In this document: positions 11,501-22,635 of the stretch, piece by piece
How positions within the stretch are numbered: the stretch's first letter is position 1
How the letters are laid out: each line of letters begins with the position of its first letter
Assembly: GCA_029962745.1 (NCBI GenBank)
Contig: CM057158.1
Span: forward strand, 15,739,173 to 15,803,172
Length of the DNA: 64,000 nucleotides
Reading direction: 5' to 3'
Origin: Echinometra lucunter
Taxonomy: Eukaryota > Echinodermata > Echinoidea > Camarodonta > Echinometridae
The notes under the pieces: generated by a model
Database searches by the model: none
Told to the model about the DNA's origin: nothing
The model's input: the letters and a program-made list of their open reading frames with translations, nothing else
Made by a program: the position numbers and the translations under genes

Positions 11501-14500
11501 TGATGTTAATATTGCAGATCTCATGTGTGTGTTGCATTCTTTCTGGGCCACCTTGTGTATTTAATTTATTCATTATTGTATGATGATACCATGTTACGTA
11601 CTTGTCCTAAATACCGGGACTAGATAATCTGAATACCAGATCAATAGGAACCCTGTAATAGAGTGTGTAAGTGGAATTTGTTTTACTTACCTCTATCACA
11701 CTGTACATGTTGAATGCATTCACCAAAATACCTCATGCTTTTTGACCAGGGATCCTTTTGTTGTAAATACATGTACACATGTGAGTGAGGCATTGACTTT
11801 AAATGTGATATTTTATTTAGCATATGAAAGTAGATTAATTGAGTCCGTTTTAAGGATATGTTGACTATACATTTTAGGGCCATTTTTTGACACATGGTAC
11901 CATAATGGCTTTGGATTGAATTCATCAAGACTTTTGGGAAATGTTAACTGTTGTATGTAATTTTCAAAATTTATTTTCATTTTTGAATATCTCTTGTCCA
12001 GGTGAAAAGCCCTATAAGTGTCCTCATTGTGACAAGGCCTTCAACCAAAATGGTGCTCTCCATGTTCACCTGACAAAACACACAGGAACCAAGCCACACT
12101 CATGTGAATTCTGTGGCCAGAAGTTTGCACAGCGTGGAAACCTCAGGGCGCATATTGTAAGAGTCCATGAAATCAATAGCGAGTTGGAACAGAGGTTCGA
12201 GTGTCCTCAGTGTTGCTGTAACTTCCGCAAGATGAGCAGCTTGAATGCACACATCAGTCGCTTCCACAACAGTGAGGAGGCTTCAAGCCCTTTACTGTCA
12301 CTGAAGGCAGCACTTTCAGCCATCCAAGAGGGAGCAGATTGGTTGGACAGTAGTGTGGATACTCCGGCACTAGCTGGTGCCCTGGAGCAACTGATCACTA
12401 TGCTGGAGGAGAATCCAGGTGAAGGGGACCCATTAGATAGGATTCAGGAGATCATGTCTGGTAATGCTATCAATACTGACATTTTGCAGCAAGCGCTTGA
12501 TAACAGTGGTGTAACTAGCAATGTAGTTGAAGGACAAACTGAAAATGCCCCTGCTGCTCCAGCTGCTCCTACTGCCCCAGATCCTGTTCAAGATCCTGCT
12601 CCTGAAATACCTCCTGTTCCCACCACAGCTCCAGCGGTATCATCTGCCCCAGCAGTATCAACAGAGACTGTAGCTCCTCCTGCTAACAATCAACTCAACC
12701 AATTGTTCTCCTTTGTTGCAGAGATTCTTCAGAGGAGGGTTATGGTCAAGAGAAGTGCACCTACAGGTTCACGGGTCCATACCTGTAATTACTGTGCAAA
12801 AACATTCAAGAAGCCCAGTGACCTTGTGAGACATGTTCGCATTCACACCAATGAGAAACCCTACAGCTGCACGCAGTGTGATAAGACATTCACTGTCAAG
12901 AGCACCCTTATGAGTCACATGAAAACGCATGCAGGGGTCAAGGAATATAAGTGCAATGAATGTTTCAAGTTGTTTGCAACACATGGGAGTTTGAAGATCC
13001 ATCTCAGATTGCACACAGGAGCAAAGCCTTTTGATTGCCAACACTGCGACAGGAAGTTCAGAACTACTGGACAACGCAAAGTCCATATGATGTCCCATTT
13101 CAAGGAAAATACAGAAAAGAAAACTAGAGCAGCCCAAGCCCGTGCAAAGAAACCCCCCGATCTAGACCTTCCTGACATACCGCTTCAGGAACCCATACTA
13201 ATAACAGACACAGGTTTGATACAGCAGCCTCCTAGGAACAGTAATATGTATCATAACTATCTTACAGACGGGCTGCAGCAGAATACCGCATCAGATAGGC
13301 CGTATCAATGCACCTACTGTCAAAAGTGCTTCAAGAAGTCTAGCCATCTGAAGCAACATGTACGCTCACATACAGGAGAGAGACCCTACCAATGTATGAC
13401 GTGCATGAGATCATTCATATCATCAGGAGTTTTGAAAGCTCATGAAAGAACACACATTGGTGTAAAATCATATAAATGTCTCATTTGTGATTGTTTGTTT
13501 ACAACCAATGGAAGCTTGAAACGTCATATGTCCACTCATACGGATGTTCGTCCATTTATGTGCCCATATTGCCAAAAGACTTTCAAGACATCCGTCAATT
13601 GTAAGAAACACATGAAGATGCATAAGCGAGAACTTGCTCTGCAGGCCAAGCATCAGGAGAATATAGACCAGGATCCAAACCATGTTCAGGAGATTCAGTC
13701 TATTGCAGAACAAGCAAGCAACCTAGCTGAACATTTGGCAATAGAACAGGCATCCAATTCCATTCTTGCTTTGGCACAGGGTCAACTTACAGTTAGTCAA
13801 GATGGACTCCATGCAACAAATGCTCTTAATGAAACAAGTCTCGCATCTCAGGCTTTAGCTCAGCAGAATCTTGCTCAGAGTAATTTGCTTACTGAGGGAT
13901 TGACTCCTGAAGCTCTTGCTCAGTCTGGTCTAACACAGAACTATGTAAATGCCTTCAATCAGCAAACATTGGACAGCCTTACCAATGGTCAAAGTGACAT
14001 CACAGCTGAAAATCAGATCAGTCTGCAGACACAACAAATCCAACAGCAGTTGGAAGCAATTACGGGTCAGTCTGCCTCTTTGTTCTCCCAGGCAGCAAAT
14101 ATCCAGCCGGTCCAGGAAGAATTGCCTCCTCCTCCACCACCACTTGAAACAAATCGTTTGCCCACCACAAACAGATCCTCTGCATTTGGTAGTAACGATG
14201 GAGAAAAGAAAACATATTCTTGTCAATTTTGCGAAAAGACTTTCAAGAAATCCAGTCATCTCAAGCAACACATCCGCTCCCATACAGGAGAGAAACCTTG
14301 TAAATGCATGACATGCGGTAGGTCTTTTGTTTCTGCCAGTACGCTGAGAAATCATATGAGAACTCATTCAGGTGTCAAGAACTTCAAGTGTAACCTTTGC
14401 AATACTTCATTCACAACAAATGGCTCCCTTGTGAGGCACATGAATATCCATACTGACCAGCGTCCCCACACTTGCCAGCAGTGTGGAGAAGCATTCCGCA

Positions 14501-17500
14501 AACAACTAGACTTGAAGAGACACTTGAAAGATCATGCAACAGAGAGTGATGATGGAGAGCCACTTGAGGAAGGCAAACGCCCTAGGAATGTCATCAGATT
14601 TAATGAGGAAGAAGCCCAGCAAATTGCCAAGAAACCCCTTGCCAGGAATGCTTCCACATCTGAACGTATTCTTGTCCAGATGGTGAATGATAAAAACCGT
14701 ATCAGTGAGGTCTTATCAAAGGAAGATGCTCTCAAACGGAGACCACAGTTTGCGAATAAATGCACTCATTGCTCAAAGTCTTTCAAGAAACCATGTGACC
14801 TTGTGCGACATATAAGAACTCATACTGGGGAGAAACCTTTTAAATGTAATGAGTGTGACCGCACTTTTGCCGTGAAATCAACATTAGTTTGTCATGAAAG
14901 AACTCACAAAGGTGGTAAGCAGGAGGTTTGCCACATCTGCAAAACTACATTTGCCACAGTTGGAAGCTTGAAGGTTCATATGCGGTTACATACAGGAGCA
15001 AAGCCTTTTAAATGTCCACACTGCAATGAACATTTCAGGACCTCAGGTTCACGTAAGCAACACATTGAAAATCACTTCAAGCCTGCGACAGCTAGGAAGC
15101 GTAAGGCTGCTGAGAAAGTTGCTACAAACAAGGAGAACTCTATTGCACAGCAGGTTATAGTTGAGACGGCACCTGCAGAAATTGGACAACAAGGATCTCA
15201 AGATCTCCAAGTTTCTCCAGTGCCAGTTGCTGGTGATCAACCTGTGTTGCAAACAATCCAGGCACATCAACTTAATGTCGGTAACCAGCCCCAGACAATT
15301 ACAATGAGTAGTGCTGAAAATGGGGCTGAAAATGCAGCACCTATTTTGACTGGAGTAGAGCTGCAGCTAACCGGGCCAAACTTGGGCCAGAATCTACAGA
15401 TTCAAGGGTTAGATGCAAATAATATCACTGTTCAGATAGATCCGAGTCTCCTTCAGCAGATTCAGCAGCTGCAGCAGCACAATGCAATCACATTACAGAC
15501 TGGGGAACTGAGTTTAGGGCAAACAAGTTTGCAGCTATCCCAGCCAGATCTTTCAACTCTAATAGGTGGACAGGAAATCAGTTTGTCTCAAAACAGTATT
15601 GACCCTCAGACTGGTCTCTTGGTGCAGATGGAACCCTCTACACTTCAGCAGGTACCGCAGATGATCAGAATTGATACTGGTGTTGGTAATCAACAGCAAA
15701 CCATCCATGTCCAGACAACGTCTGCTCCAAGCTCTAGCCAGAACCAAGCACAAGTTGTGGTTCAAAATTCAGGTATTCAGAACATTATCCCATCCCTCCA
15801 GAACCAGACATTTATCCCCAGCACCTCAGGAACAACACAAGTGGTTGCTCCTCCAAATACAGTGGCACCCTTCCTGCACGGTTCTGATGTCCAGATGACA
15901 ATACAAGATACCCTTGCTCAGAATGTCTCGCCTGGTGAGGCTGCCATGACCAACAAGATGTACACCATCCACACAACTGACAGAGGCACACACTTGGTTC
16001 AAACAGACACACCCACTACACAGTCAGATTCCTCCAACCTTGGACAGTCATTCCAGCTCTCATTGTCAGGAGACCAGCTTTCACTACAACCCAATATTCT
16101 CCTACAGCAACCGAACATCCAGAACCCCGTAGATTATACTCCATCATCCAGCATTACTCATTCCCAAGAGCAGATAACCATATCAAGTGGAGGACTTGGT
16201 GACTCAGAATCCTCAGGAACAGTCACTGTCAACGTTGTTGATTTTGCAAATCTAGCATCAAATGAAAATGTGCAGACAACTGATACAAGTACAGCTGCTG
16301 TTTCTTTGCAAGAAGAGGAAGGGAGTGGTGAAGATGACGAAAGTGGGGATGATGGAGAAGATGAGGAAGAAGAGGAGTTGGAAGAGGAAAGTGAAGAAGA
16401 ACTTCAGTATGTCAATGAAGGAGGAAATATTCCTCCTAATACTGGGCCAATGATCGGAGGACATCCAGTTGTTAGGGACAAACCAACTATGTCTGCCAAG
16501 GCTGCTGCAGCTGCTATAGGGTCTCTCTATCCTTGCACTGTGGATGGTTGCAATGAGGTAAATGTAATTAAGTGTTATTTCTTTTGGAAATACCATTACT
16601 GTCCAATATTCTTTATGCATTTTCTTGATTGTTACTAAGAGCCAAAGAATCTAGATGTAAACAATAGCAAAGTATTAAGAAGAATTTGAACAAAAGTACA
16701 TGTAACTATGAATTGTCAATTTCTTTTAATGGTTCAAATAACAATATTGATGCTTCAGTTGAAATTGAAAGATTATTATTGTCCAGTTGCCATGCTTACC
16801 TCAAAAAAAAAGAAGGAAAAAAAAAGCCGAAAAAACACAAACACTATGCATGAAAAGGCAGCAAGAGTTAATTTCTACAATAAAATTAACAACATAAAGA
16901 ACTTGCAATGATATTTAACAGGTAATGATGTATGCTTTCATTACATAATGAAAAAATAGTTTACATAAGCATGAAAAAATATTTTTGCTTGCACAAACAG
17001 CTCTTCACCAAAATGCAGCAACTGAGCCAGCACCAGCAGCAGCATCACAAGTCCCTGCGACCCCACGGCTGCAAAATCTGTGGCAAGTTCTTCAAACGTC
17101 CTGGTCATCTGAAAGATCACATGACCACTCATGATACTGAGCAGAAGAAAAGGAAGGCAGATAAGAAGATGTCTGGGGGCCATGCTTGTCACCTTTGTAG
17201 TAAGGCTTTTAAAAAGCCTAGTCAACTGGAGAGGCATGTTAGGACACATACAGGTTTGTGATAGTTATTCATTGCCTTCTGTTAAAGTGTAAACAGTTGC
17301 TTGAAAAAAATATTTTTGTAAATAGTTACACCAAAGTATTCTCAGAACAGAAACTAGAGAGATATGAAGGTGACTTGAAGATTTTTCCAAAGAAATTTTT
17401 CGAGCAGCTCTTTGACTTTTCATATGTAGTACTATACTGTATTGATCTATTTTGTGTAACAGTGTTTGAGCCTAGAGTTAACCCAGAGTCATCTATTTAC

Positions 17501-19382
17501 TACTGATTGGCTTGGGAACATTTCATGATAACAACTACCTGATATGCTCTATATCATCGAGTTAGGGTTCTCGTTGTGTTGTTAAATCTCAAACGTTAAG
17601 TTACCACCAAGCGTCATAATTCAGCTGCCAGGTTGTATCAAGGACATCTAAATATGAGCTTATTTCTCCTGTTCCCTAGAAACTGCACTGGTTACCAATC
17701 TGCAAGTGCATAGAATTTAAAATCCTTCTCCTCTCATGGAAGGTTGTAAATGGATTGGCACCAAGCTACCTTCAAGATCTTGTTTTGCTATAAACAGCAG
17801 CTCATAGTCTGAGATTACACAATAGTAGCTCCTTAAGATCTTGTTATGCTATACACACCAGCTCATAATCTGAGATTAAACATAAAGGGGGTACCTTATC
17901 TGAAAAAATGTTAGTTCATTTAAAAGAGCATGATTTCATTAGCAGAAAATCATCTGCCTAAAGTTTTTTAAAAAGTCGTGTTGCCAAGGAAACCCCCAAA
18001 TATGGTACCGTAAGATTTCAGGATATTTTTGACCCCTCAGCTGTGACCCAGTTTCAACTAGGTACCCACTTTGATGACAAAGTGACGTCAAAGTGGGTAC
18101 CATGTCGCGCAATTCTAGCAAAATGCGCAAGGTATAATACATATTGTACAGTCTAGCGCGCAGCACAACTGCAATGCGCGAAGCTGGGTAACCACTTTGA
18201 CGTCATACCTCATACTCAAATTTTTTGGTCAACTCTTGACTTTTTATGAGAAAATTAGCCAAATGCAATTGCAATTTTTGATGTTATTCTTCTTAAAATT
18301 CTATTCTCGATCATATATCAATTTTCTTTTTACCATTGTGTAATGGTAATCACTTTAAGATCCCCAAGACAATTTAGCCTTCAGTGAAAGAGCCTTCTCA
18401 GCTGAGACACCTTCTCTGAGAAATCTACCAATGATGTTGAAAATTGCAGCATCCTTATCTCTTCATTATCTTCATGTGCACCTCAGAATAGACTATTTCT
18501 AAGTAGTCGTGGACAGTGCCACACAAATTCCTATTACTAGTATTTGTTGTTGTTGTTATTATTAATTATTTATAATTATTCTTATTACCTGTGTGGTTGC
18601 ATATTTTATGTATGTTTGTCCAGGTGAGAAACCGTACTCTTGTCCTCAGTGTCGCAAGGCCTTTAGTCAGAAGAACTCTCTTCAGATCCATATGAACGTC
18701 CATACGAAAGAGCGCCCTCACAAGTGTCCATATTGTGATCAAGCCTTCTCACAAAAAGGTAAGTTAACAATTATCTGGACCACAAGTAGATGTGTACATT
18801 CTGCGTTTTTCCCTTTTCCAGACTTAGTATATGCTACTTTATTGCCAAGTGCTGTGATGCTCTATATCATTGTATTTTTGTATTTGGTTACAAAGTTTTC
18901 CTGGCAGGGAAATCAGGATATGGAAAGTAGAAAAAGGGTCAGCTGTAAAAACCTCCATTCATATTTAGATTTTTTTCAAGGTGATTACAAATTACTACAT
19001 AGTTTTTTGTCTTAGTTTGTTTGTTTGTTTGTTTCTTTTTTTGTTTTTGTTGGATATATTGATGTGAATACTGGTACCTGTAGGTTGCGAGCGTGTACAC
19101 AGAATTAATGACTTTTTATGTGGAGCTTTGCTGAAAACCATGTGCAAATGCTGCTGGTTCGGCTTCCCATTACCAATGCACTTATAAGGCTTTAAAAAGT
19201 TTATCCTAGGTGAATTCTAACCCTTTTTCTATTATATTTGCCAATCTCTCACAGGTAACCTCAAGACCCACTTGGTGAGAGCACACAAGTTATCACCTGA
19301 TGCTGTGGCCCAGACTAGTGATGCTGTAAGTGGACCAACTACTCAAGAGGATCTAGACATTGAAAGACTCTTCTCAGCTTAG
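5518..19382 (+). CDS. ZNF236: ZNF236-like protein with 30 C2H2 zinc fingers (8 exons, 1921 aa)
   Basis: Predicted nuclear DNA-binding protein. Coding exons: 5518-5569, 8837-9204, 9975-10117, 10520-10650, 12002-16557, 17001-17253, 18624-18758, 19255-19382. All borders are GT-AG and the phases chain to 5766 nt with a terminal TAG. I count 30 fingers: six in exons 2-4, nineteen in exon 5, one split across the exon 5/6 junction, two in exon 6, one in exon 7 and one split across exons 7/8. Fingers 10-25 form four groups of four separated by long Gln/Ser/Thr-rich linkers, and an acidic Glu/Asp run follows (about 16309-16410). Finger number, wide spacing and length match vertebrate ZNF236 as I recall it (about 1.8 kb residues, up to 30 fingers). 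Orthology rests on architecture, not an alignment. The start is chosen because MPRRR lies after a promoter-like region with A at -3 and splices in phase to the finger exons; exon 1 is the least certain part. Confidence 0.85.
7345..7540. repeat. Dispersed repeat shared with 10670-10870
   Basis: Both regions carry diverged text of the form 'cctctctaa / rewritten as tataaagactaccc ... tttaatagac / tttatagactggtggtc ... ggtggctgc / ggtggtcactcaag'. Similarity is patchy, so this is an old repeat family with no coding potential. Confidence 0.35.
8141..8632. repeat. Dispersed ~490-bp repeat, copy 1
   Basis: Direct-orientation copy of 44537-45028; both begin aagacattggttaacattgt and share ccaatgtttgaaaaata and ggttgcacaga blocks and the tgcgcatgcgc motif. 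Identity looks high (roughly 85-90% by eye). No ORF; likely a non-autonomous transposable element. Confidence 0.75.
8837..9204 (+). CDS. ZNF236: ZNF236-like exon 2 (fingers 1-3, start of 4)
   Basis: An Ala/Pro-rich lead-in is followed by finger 1 with the unusual Cys-x4-Cys spacing ([12 protein letters not shown]...), then HRCDQC, LECPEC and the start of LICPEC. The fourth finger is split by the intron: its histidines are in exon 3. Acceptor taccag at 8836, donor gtaaac. Confidence 0.88.
9975..10117 (+). CDS. ZNF236: ZNF236-like exon 3 (end of finger 4, finger 5)
   Basis: Starts [10 protein letters not shown], completing finger 4, then [10 protein letters not shown] with a final H-x4-H spacing. 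Phase 0 in, phase 2 out (gtatat). Confidence 0.85.
10520..10650 (+). CDS. ZNF236: ZNF236-like exon 4 (finger 6)
   Basis: Contains [19 protein letters not shown] and a TG/EK linker start split by the intron (HT-G|GEKPYKC continues in exon 5). Phase 2 in, phase 1 out. Confidence 0.87.
10985..11525. mobile_element. Foldback element in intron 4
   Basis: Left arm pieces agatctgc, atgacatcatgg and ctgagtaaaattacgccaag recur in inverted order on the right as cttggtgtcattttactcgg, catccatgatg and gcagatct. The middle also folds (gtagtcatgcttgaagcag against ctgcttcaagcatgactac). No coding content. Arms are imperfect, so it is old. Confidence 0.65.
12002..16557 (+). CDS. ZNF236: ZNF236-like giant exon 5 (fingers 7-25 and linkers)
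   Basis: A single 4556-bp open exon codes for about 1519 residues. Fingers 7-9 lie at 12017-12273; four finger tetrads lie at about 12778-13098, 13303-13623, 14215-14535 and 14755-15074. Ala/Pro-rich (about 12540-12690) and Gln/Ser/Thr-rich linkers separate them, and an acidic stretch is at about 16309-16410. The exon ends just after the two cysteines of a Cys-x4-Cys finger (PCTVDGC), whose histidines are in exon 6. Phase 1 in, phase 0 out. Confidence 0.92.
17001..17253 (+). CDS. ZNF236: ZNF236-like exon 6 (end of finger 26, fingers 27-28)
   Basis: [16 protein letters not shown] supplies the histidines for the finger begun in exon 5; [19 protein letters not shown] and [19 protein letters not shown] follow. 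Phase 0 in, phase 1 out at gtttgt. Confidence 0.87.
17674..18500 (+). mobile_element. Decayed non-LTR retrotransposon (RT C-terminus) in intron 6
   Basis: Conceptual translation from about 17690 gives [17 protein letters not shown] and then [15 protein letters not shown], typical of the C-terminal end of CR1/L2-like LINE reverse transcriptases. About 18383-18435 gives [19 protein letters not shown], another piece of the same region. The pieces are separated by about 550 bp of inserted or rearranged sequence containing its own inverted repeats (ggtacccactttga). Clearly inactive. Confidence 0.6.
18624..18758 (+). CDS. ZNF236: ZNF236-like exon 7 (finger 29, start of finger 30)
   Basis: [20 protein letters not shown] and [14 protein letters not shown]; the last finger is completed by [10 protein letters not shown] in exon 8. 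Phase 1 at both ends. Confidence 0.87.
19255..19382 (+). CDS. ZNF236: ZNF236-like exon 8 (terminal coding exon)
   Basis: Completes finger 30 and adds a 29-residue tail ending [14 protein letters not shown] before TAG (19380-19382). The last 91 bases form the first unit of a tandem repeat that runs on into the 3' flank. Confidence 0.85.
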
Positions 19383-19565
19383 TTCACCTGATGCTGTGGC
19401 CCAGACTAGTGATGCTGTAAGTGGGCCAACTACTCAAGAGGATCTAGACATTGAAAGACTCTTCTCAGCTTAGTTCACCTGATGCTGTGGCCCAGACTAG
19501 TAATGCTGTACATGGGCCAACTACTCAAGAGGATAGACATTGAAATACTCTTTTCAGCTTAGTTC
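19293..19565 (+). repeat. 91-bp tandem repeat made from the end of the coding region (3 copies)
   Basis: Units start at 19293, 19384 and 19475 with the motif tcacctgatgctgtggccca. Unit 1 is the real C-terminal coding sequence. Unit 2 differs from it at one visible base and keeps the same open frame to TAG. Unit 3 has several changes including a 2-base loss. Because 91 is not a multiple of three, the extra copies cannot extend the protein. Confidence 0.95.
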
Positions 19566-20250
19566 ACTTGAGTTAAATTTTCAAGCAGCAATGATGTGAA
19601 TCAGCTTACAACACAAAGGGGATTGAAACACCTGTGTAGATTGACTGCCCTCGGCATAGTTTATCTAGTCTGTCAGAGATGAGTACTCCTAGCCCTGAAG
19701 CATGAGGTCCAAGTATGTTGTCATTCTGCCAAGTGTAATGCACACCCAAGAGGATCTAGACATTGAAAAACACTTCAAAGCTTAGTTCACATAAGTTAAA
19801 TTTTCAAGCAGCAATGATGTGAATCAACTGACAACACAAAGGGGATTTAAACACCAATGTAGATAGACTGCCCTCTGCATAGTTTATCTAGTCTGTCACA
19901 AACACCCCATCCTAGCCCTGTAGCATGAGGTCCTGTCCAAGAATGCTGTCAATTCAGCAAGGTGTAATACTTGCTCAAGAGGATCAAGACATTGAGATAT
20001 TCTTCTCAGTATAGTCCATGTTACAGACTCTTGTCATAGACTCCTGACCTTTTCAACAGCAATACCGGGAATGCTGTCACTTCTGTCTGGACAGCAACTC
20101 AAAAAAATGTAAATATTGGAGGATATTTTCAGCATAGTTTACCTAAACCCTAACAGTTAAAAGTTAGATTGGTAATGATATCAGTAGGACAGCTTAGCAA
20201 AAGAATCAAGACATATCAAGCGATTATTCCTGGCATAGTTTATCTATTGG
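19566..20250 (+). repeat. Decayed higher-order copies of the last-exon repeat
   Basis: Two units of about 230 bp (from about 19564 and 19785) share ttaaattttcaagcagcaat and acaacacaaaggggatt blocks. Pieces resembling the coding end (caagaggatctagacattga ... cttagttca) recur at about 19748, 19975, 20095 and 20203 with growing divergence. Confidence 0.75.
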
Positions 20251-20427
20251 TAGTTTTTTCGTAGACCTGATATCTTACAACCAAAGGCACATTCAGATAT
20301 CCAGCTGCAAACCCCTGTGGAAAATCTCTGCATTTTTTTTTTGTTTTTTTGTTTTTTTGTTCCACGCTATTTGTGATAATGAGATGCACATAAACACATA
20401 TGGTTCTTGCTCAAACAAAAGTTTTGC

Positions 20428-20761
20428 AGACAAACTTGTGACATCATACATTGTGCTACCTGTATAAGAATTTGTTTGGTCTACATGCTTTTTATGCCTC
20501 CAGGGGGGGGTGTAACATAAAGAGATACAATCAATCTTACAATCAGACAAACTTGTGACATCATACATTGTGCTACCTGTATAAGAATTTGTTTGGTCTA
20601 CACGCTTTTTATGCCTCTGGGGGGTGTAACATAAAGAGATACAATCAATCTTACAATCAATTTTATCTCTTTAGTACATGGTTTGCCATAGACTTACGAT
20701 TGATATCAATCGTAAGATTGATTGTATTTTTTATGTTACACCCCCCAGGAGGCATAAAAGA
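20428..20761. mobile_element. Inverted-repeat MITE with duplicated left end
   Basis: A 117-bp segment starting agacaaacttgtgacatc is duplicated (20428 and 20545). Left-hand tttttatgcctcc ... gtgtaacataaagagatac and right-hand gtatttttatgttacacccccc ... ggaggcataaaa are inverted copies. The centre holds a short palindrome (cgattgatatcaatcg). It seems to have landed inside the decaying last-exon repeats, since a further copy resumes at about 20890. Confidence 0.65.
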
Positions 20762-20889
20762 TGCTTTGCCTGGCTGGTTTTTTGTTTGTTTGTTTTTTGC
20801 TGTTGTTGTTGCCACCTCATTGGACAGTTTATTTCTGTGCAAAAAAAAGCAGAGGTTTGCCGCTTCACATTTGGACAAGCCTTGACATT

Positions 20890-20948
20890 GGCAATACTGT
20901 CAGTGAGAAAACTACTCGGGAGGATCTAGCATTGCAACGTGTAGCATG
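20890..20948 (+). repeat. Distal relic of the ZNF236-like last-exon repeat
   Basis: ggcaatactgtcagtgagaa followed by aactactcgggaggatctag matches the unit text 'gatgctgtaagtgggccaactactcaagaggatctagacattg' loosely, 1.5 kb beyond the stop codon. Confidence 0.55.
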
Positions 20949-22583
20949 GTATTTGTGAAAATCTTGGGTTGTATTCTAAATGCCGTTTTAAGTATCACTT
21001 CAGTCTTCAGCCTGAACAATATGGTTGATGTCTTCACATTGATTGCTGCTTATGCAGCTGGGTCCAAAATTCGTATCATGAATGTGCTTTCCGAGGCTAT
21101 TTAACATGTTTATTTTGCACACTTCTAGTCCGAGAATTCATCTTTTTATAACAGGGCTTTCAGGATACTGATCAAGGAGCCCTGCAAACTTATTTTTGTG
21201 ACTGTACTTGTAGATTAAAAGAGTAAAATTTCCTGCACCGAAATTGAGGTAATATTATTTTCAGTTTCTGCCATTTAAATTCTCACAGCTATTTAGGATT
21301 TCATTGTGTAGGATCACAGTGTGTGTAAAAACTTGCTTTTCCAACACAGCTTTACCCATCGGAGGCCATTTATCATCTGTCTTTTCTTGCCTCTGTTAAT
21401 CATTTCTTTCCTTTGTTGCCATATTTCCCTTCAGAACCATGCAGTTATTATATCGGAGAGAGAGAATTTAGTGGTCACATGGTCAGTTAAACATTCCAGA
21501 AGGAATTACTTGCTACAAGGGCAGATGAATGTCTTATATCAATGATACTTTGTATCCTAGTATATTTCTGTGGACTTGTATTGGGAATTTTTCCCATGGA
21601 AGAGGACTTCTTTATGAAATGGACACACATTTGGCAGTGCATGTACATGTATTAGCTTTTCAACTGATGAGGTGAGGTTTGGTAACAAAACAGAATACAA
21701 TATTATAAATGTAACTTATATTGCTCCCAATGTGGAGTGTTCCAAGGTAAATACACAAAAACACGTTTTGCTTCATAATGAAAACGCATCCCGGCATGTT
21801 CTTCATATCTTAAATTTTGTCATATCCCTCATTTCCCATGGTAGTATTCATTTAAACAATATTTTTTGCTAGTAGAATATATGACTCGGTTCTGTGCGTT
21901 TTGTGGTTACTTTGTAGAGTCTGAATGGAACTGAATCTATTTATTTGTAAATCAATTCTTGCCACTCCTCTGGAATTGTTATGTTTACTGGTTTATCACT
22001 TTGACTGGTAATGTGATATTGTTCCATGTTTTTGTATATCTGTGAAATGTTTTGAGCACAAATTAAAACATGGAAAGAGAAATATTTATGTATACTTTCT
22101 GAAACATTTGGATTTTGTCCTTTATATGCTGCTCTGTTTTATATTTACATTTATATATGTTGAACTGACTGCAAAAACCAAGAATTGGTATCATAAATAA
22201 AAAAATTTTCTCTATAAGTTTACATTGTATAATTTATATCTCTGCGAGTCATGTCATTCTGATAAGTAGTAATACAATTCAAAAGTTTATTTTTGATCAA
22301 GCTGACAAAAGAAAAAAATATCGACTTTGTAGGTACAGCATCCCTTTCAAAGTTCATAGTTCAAAAGAAATAATACATGTTCTTACATATTTTCTCTTGC
22401 TCTGTCTTATTGTTTATACATATAAAAATATGTTTACTAGTGTGCATATTTTAGCCAAAATTAAGGCACAAAGTTTTATCAGGCAGAAGAGCAGAAGAGA
22501 ACTACAAGCAGGAAGAAATGAATGTAAAAAGAAGAGACACATAAATGATAGGAGAGATAGAGGGAAAGGAAGAGAGTGAGAGA

Positions 22584-22635
<52 letters not shown>

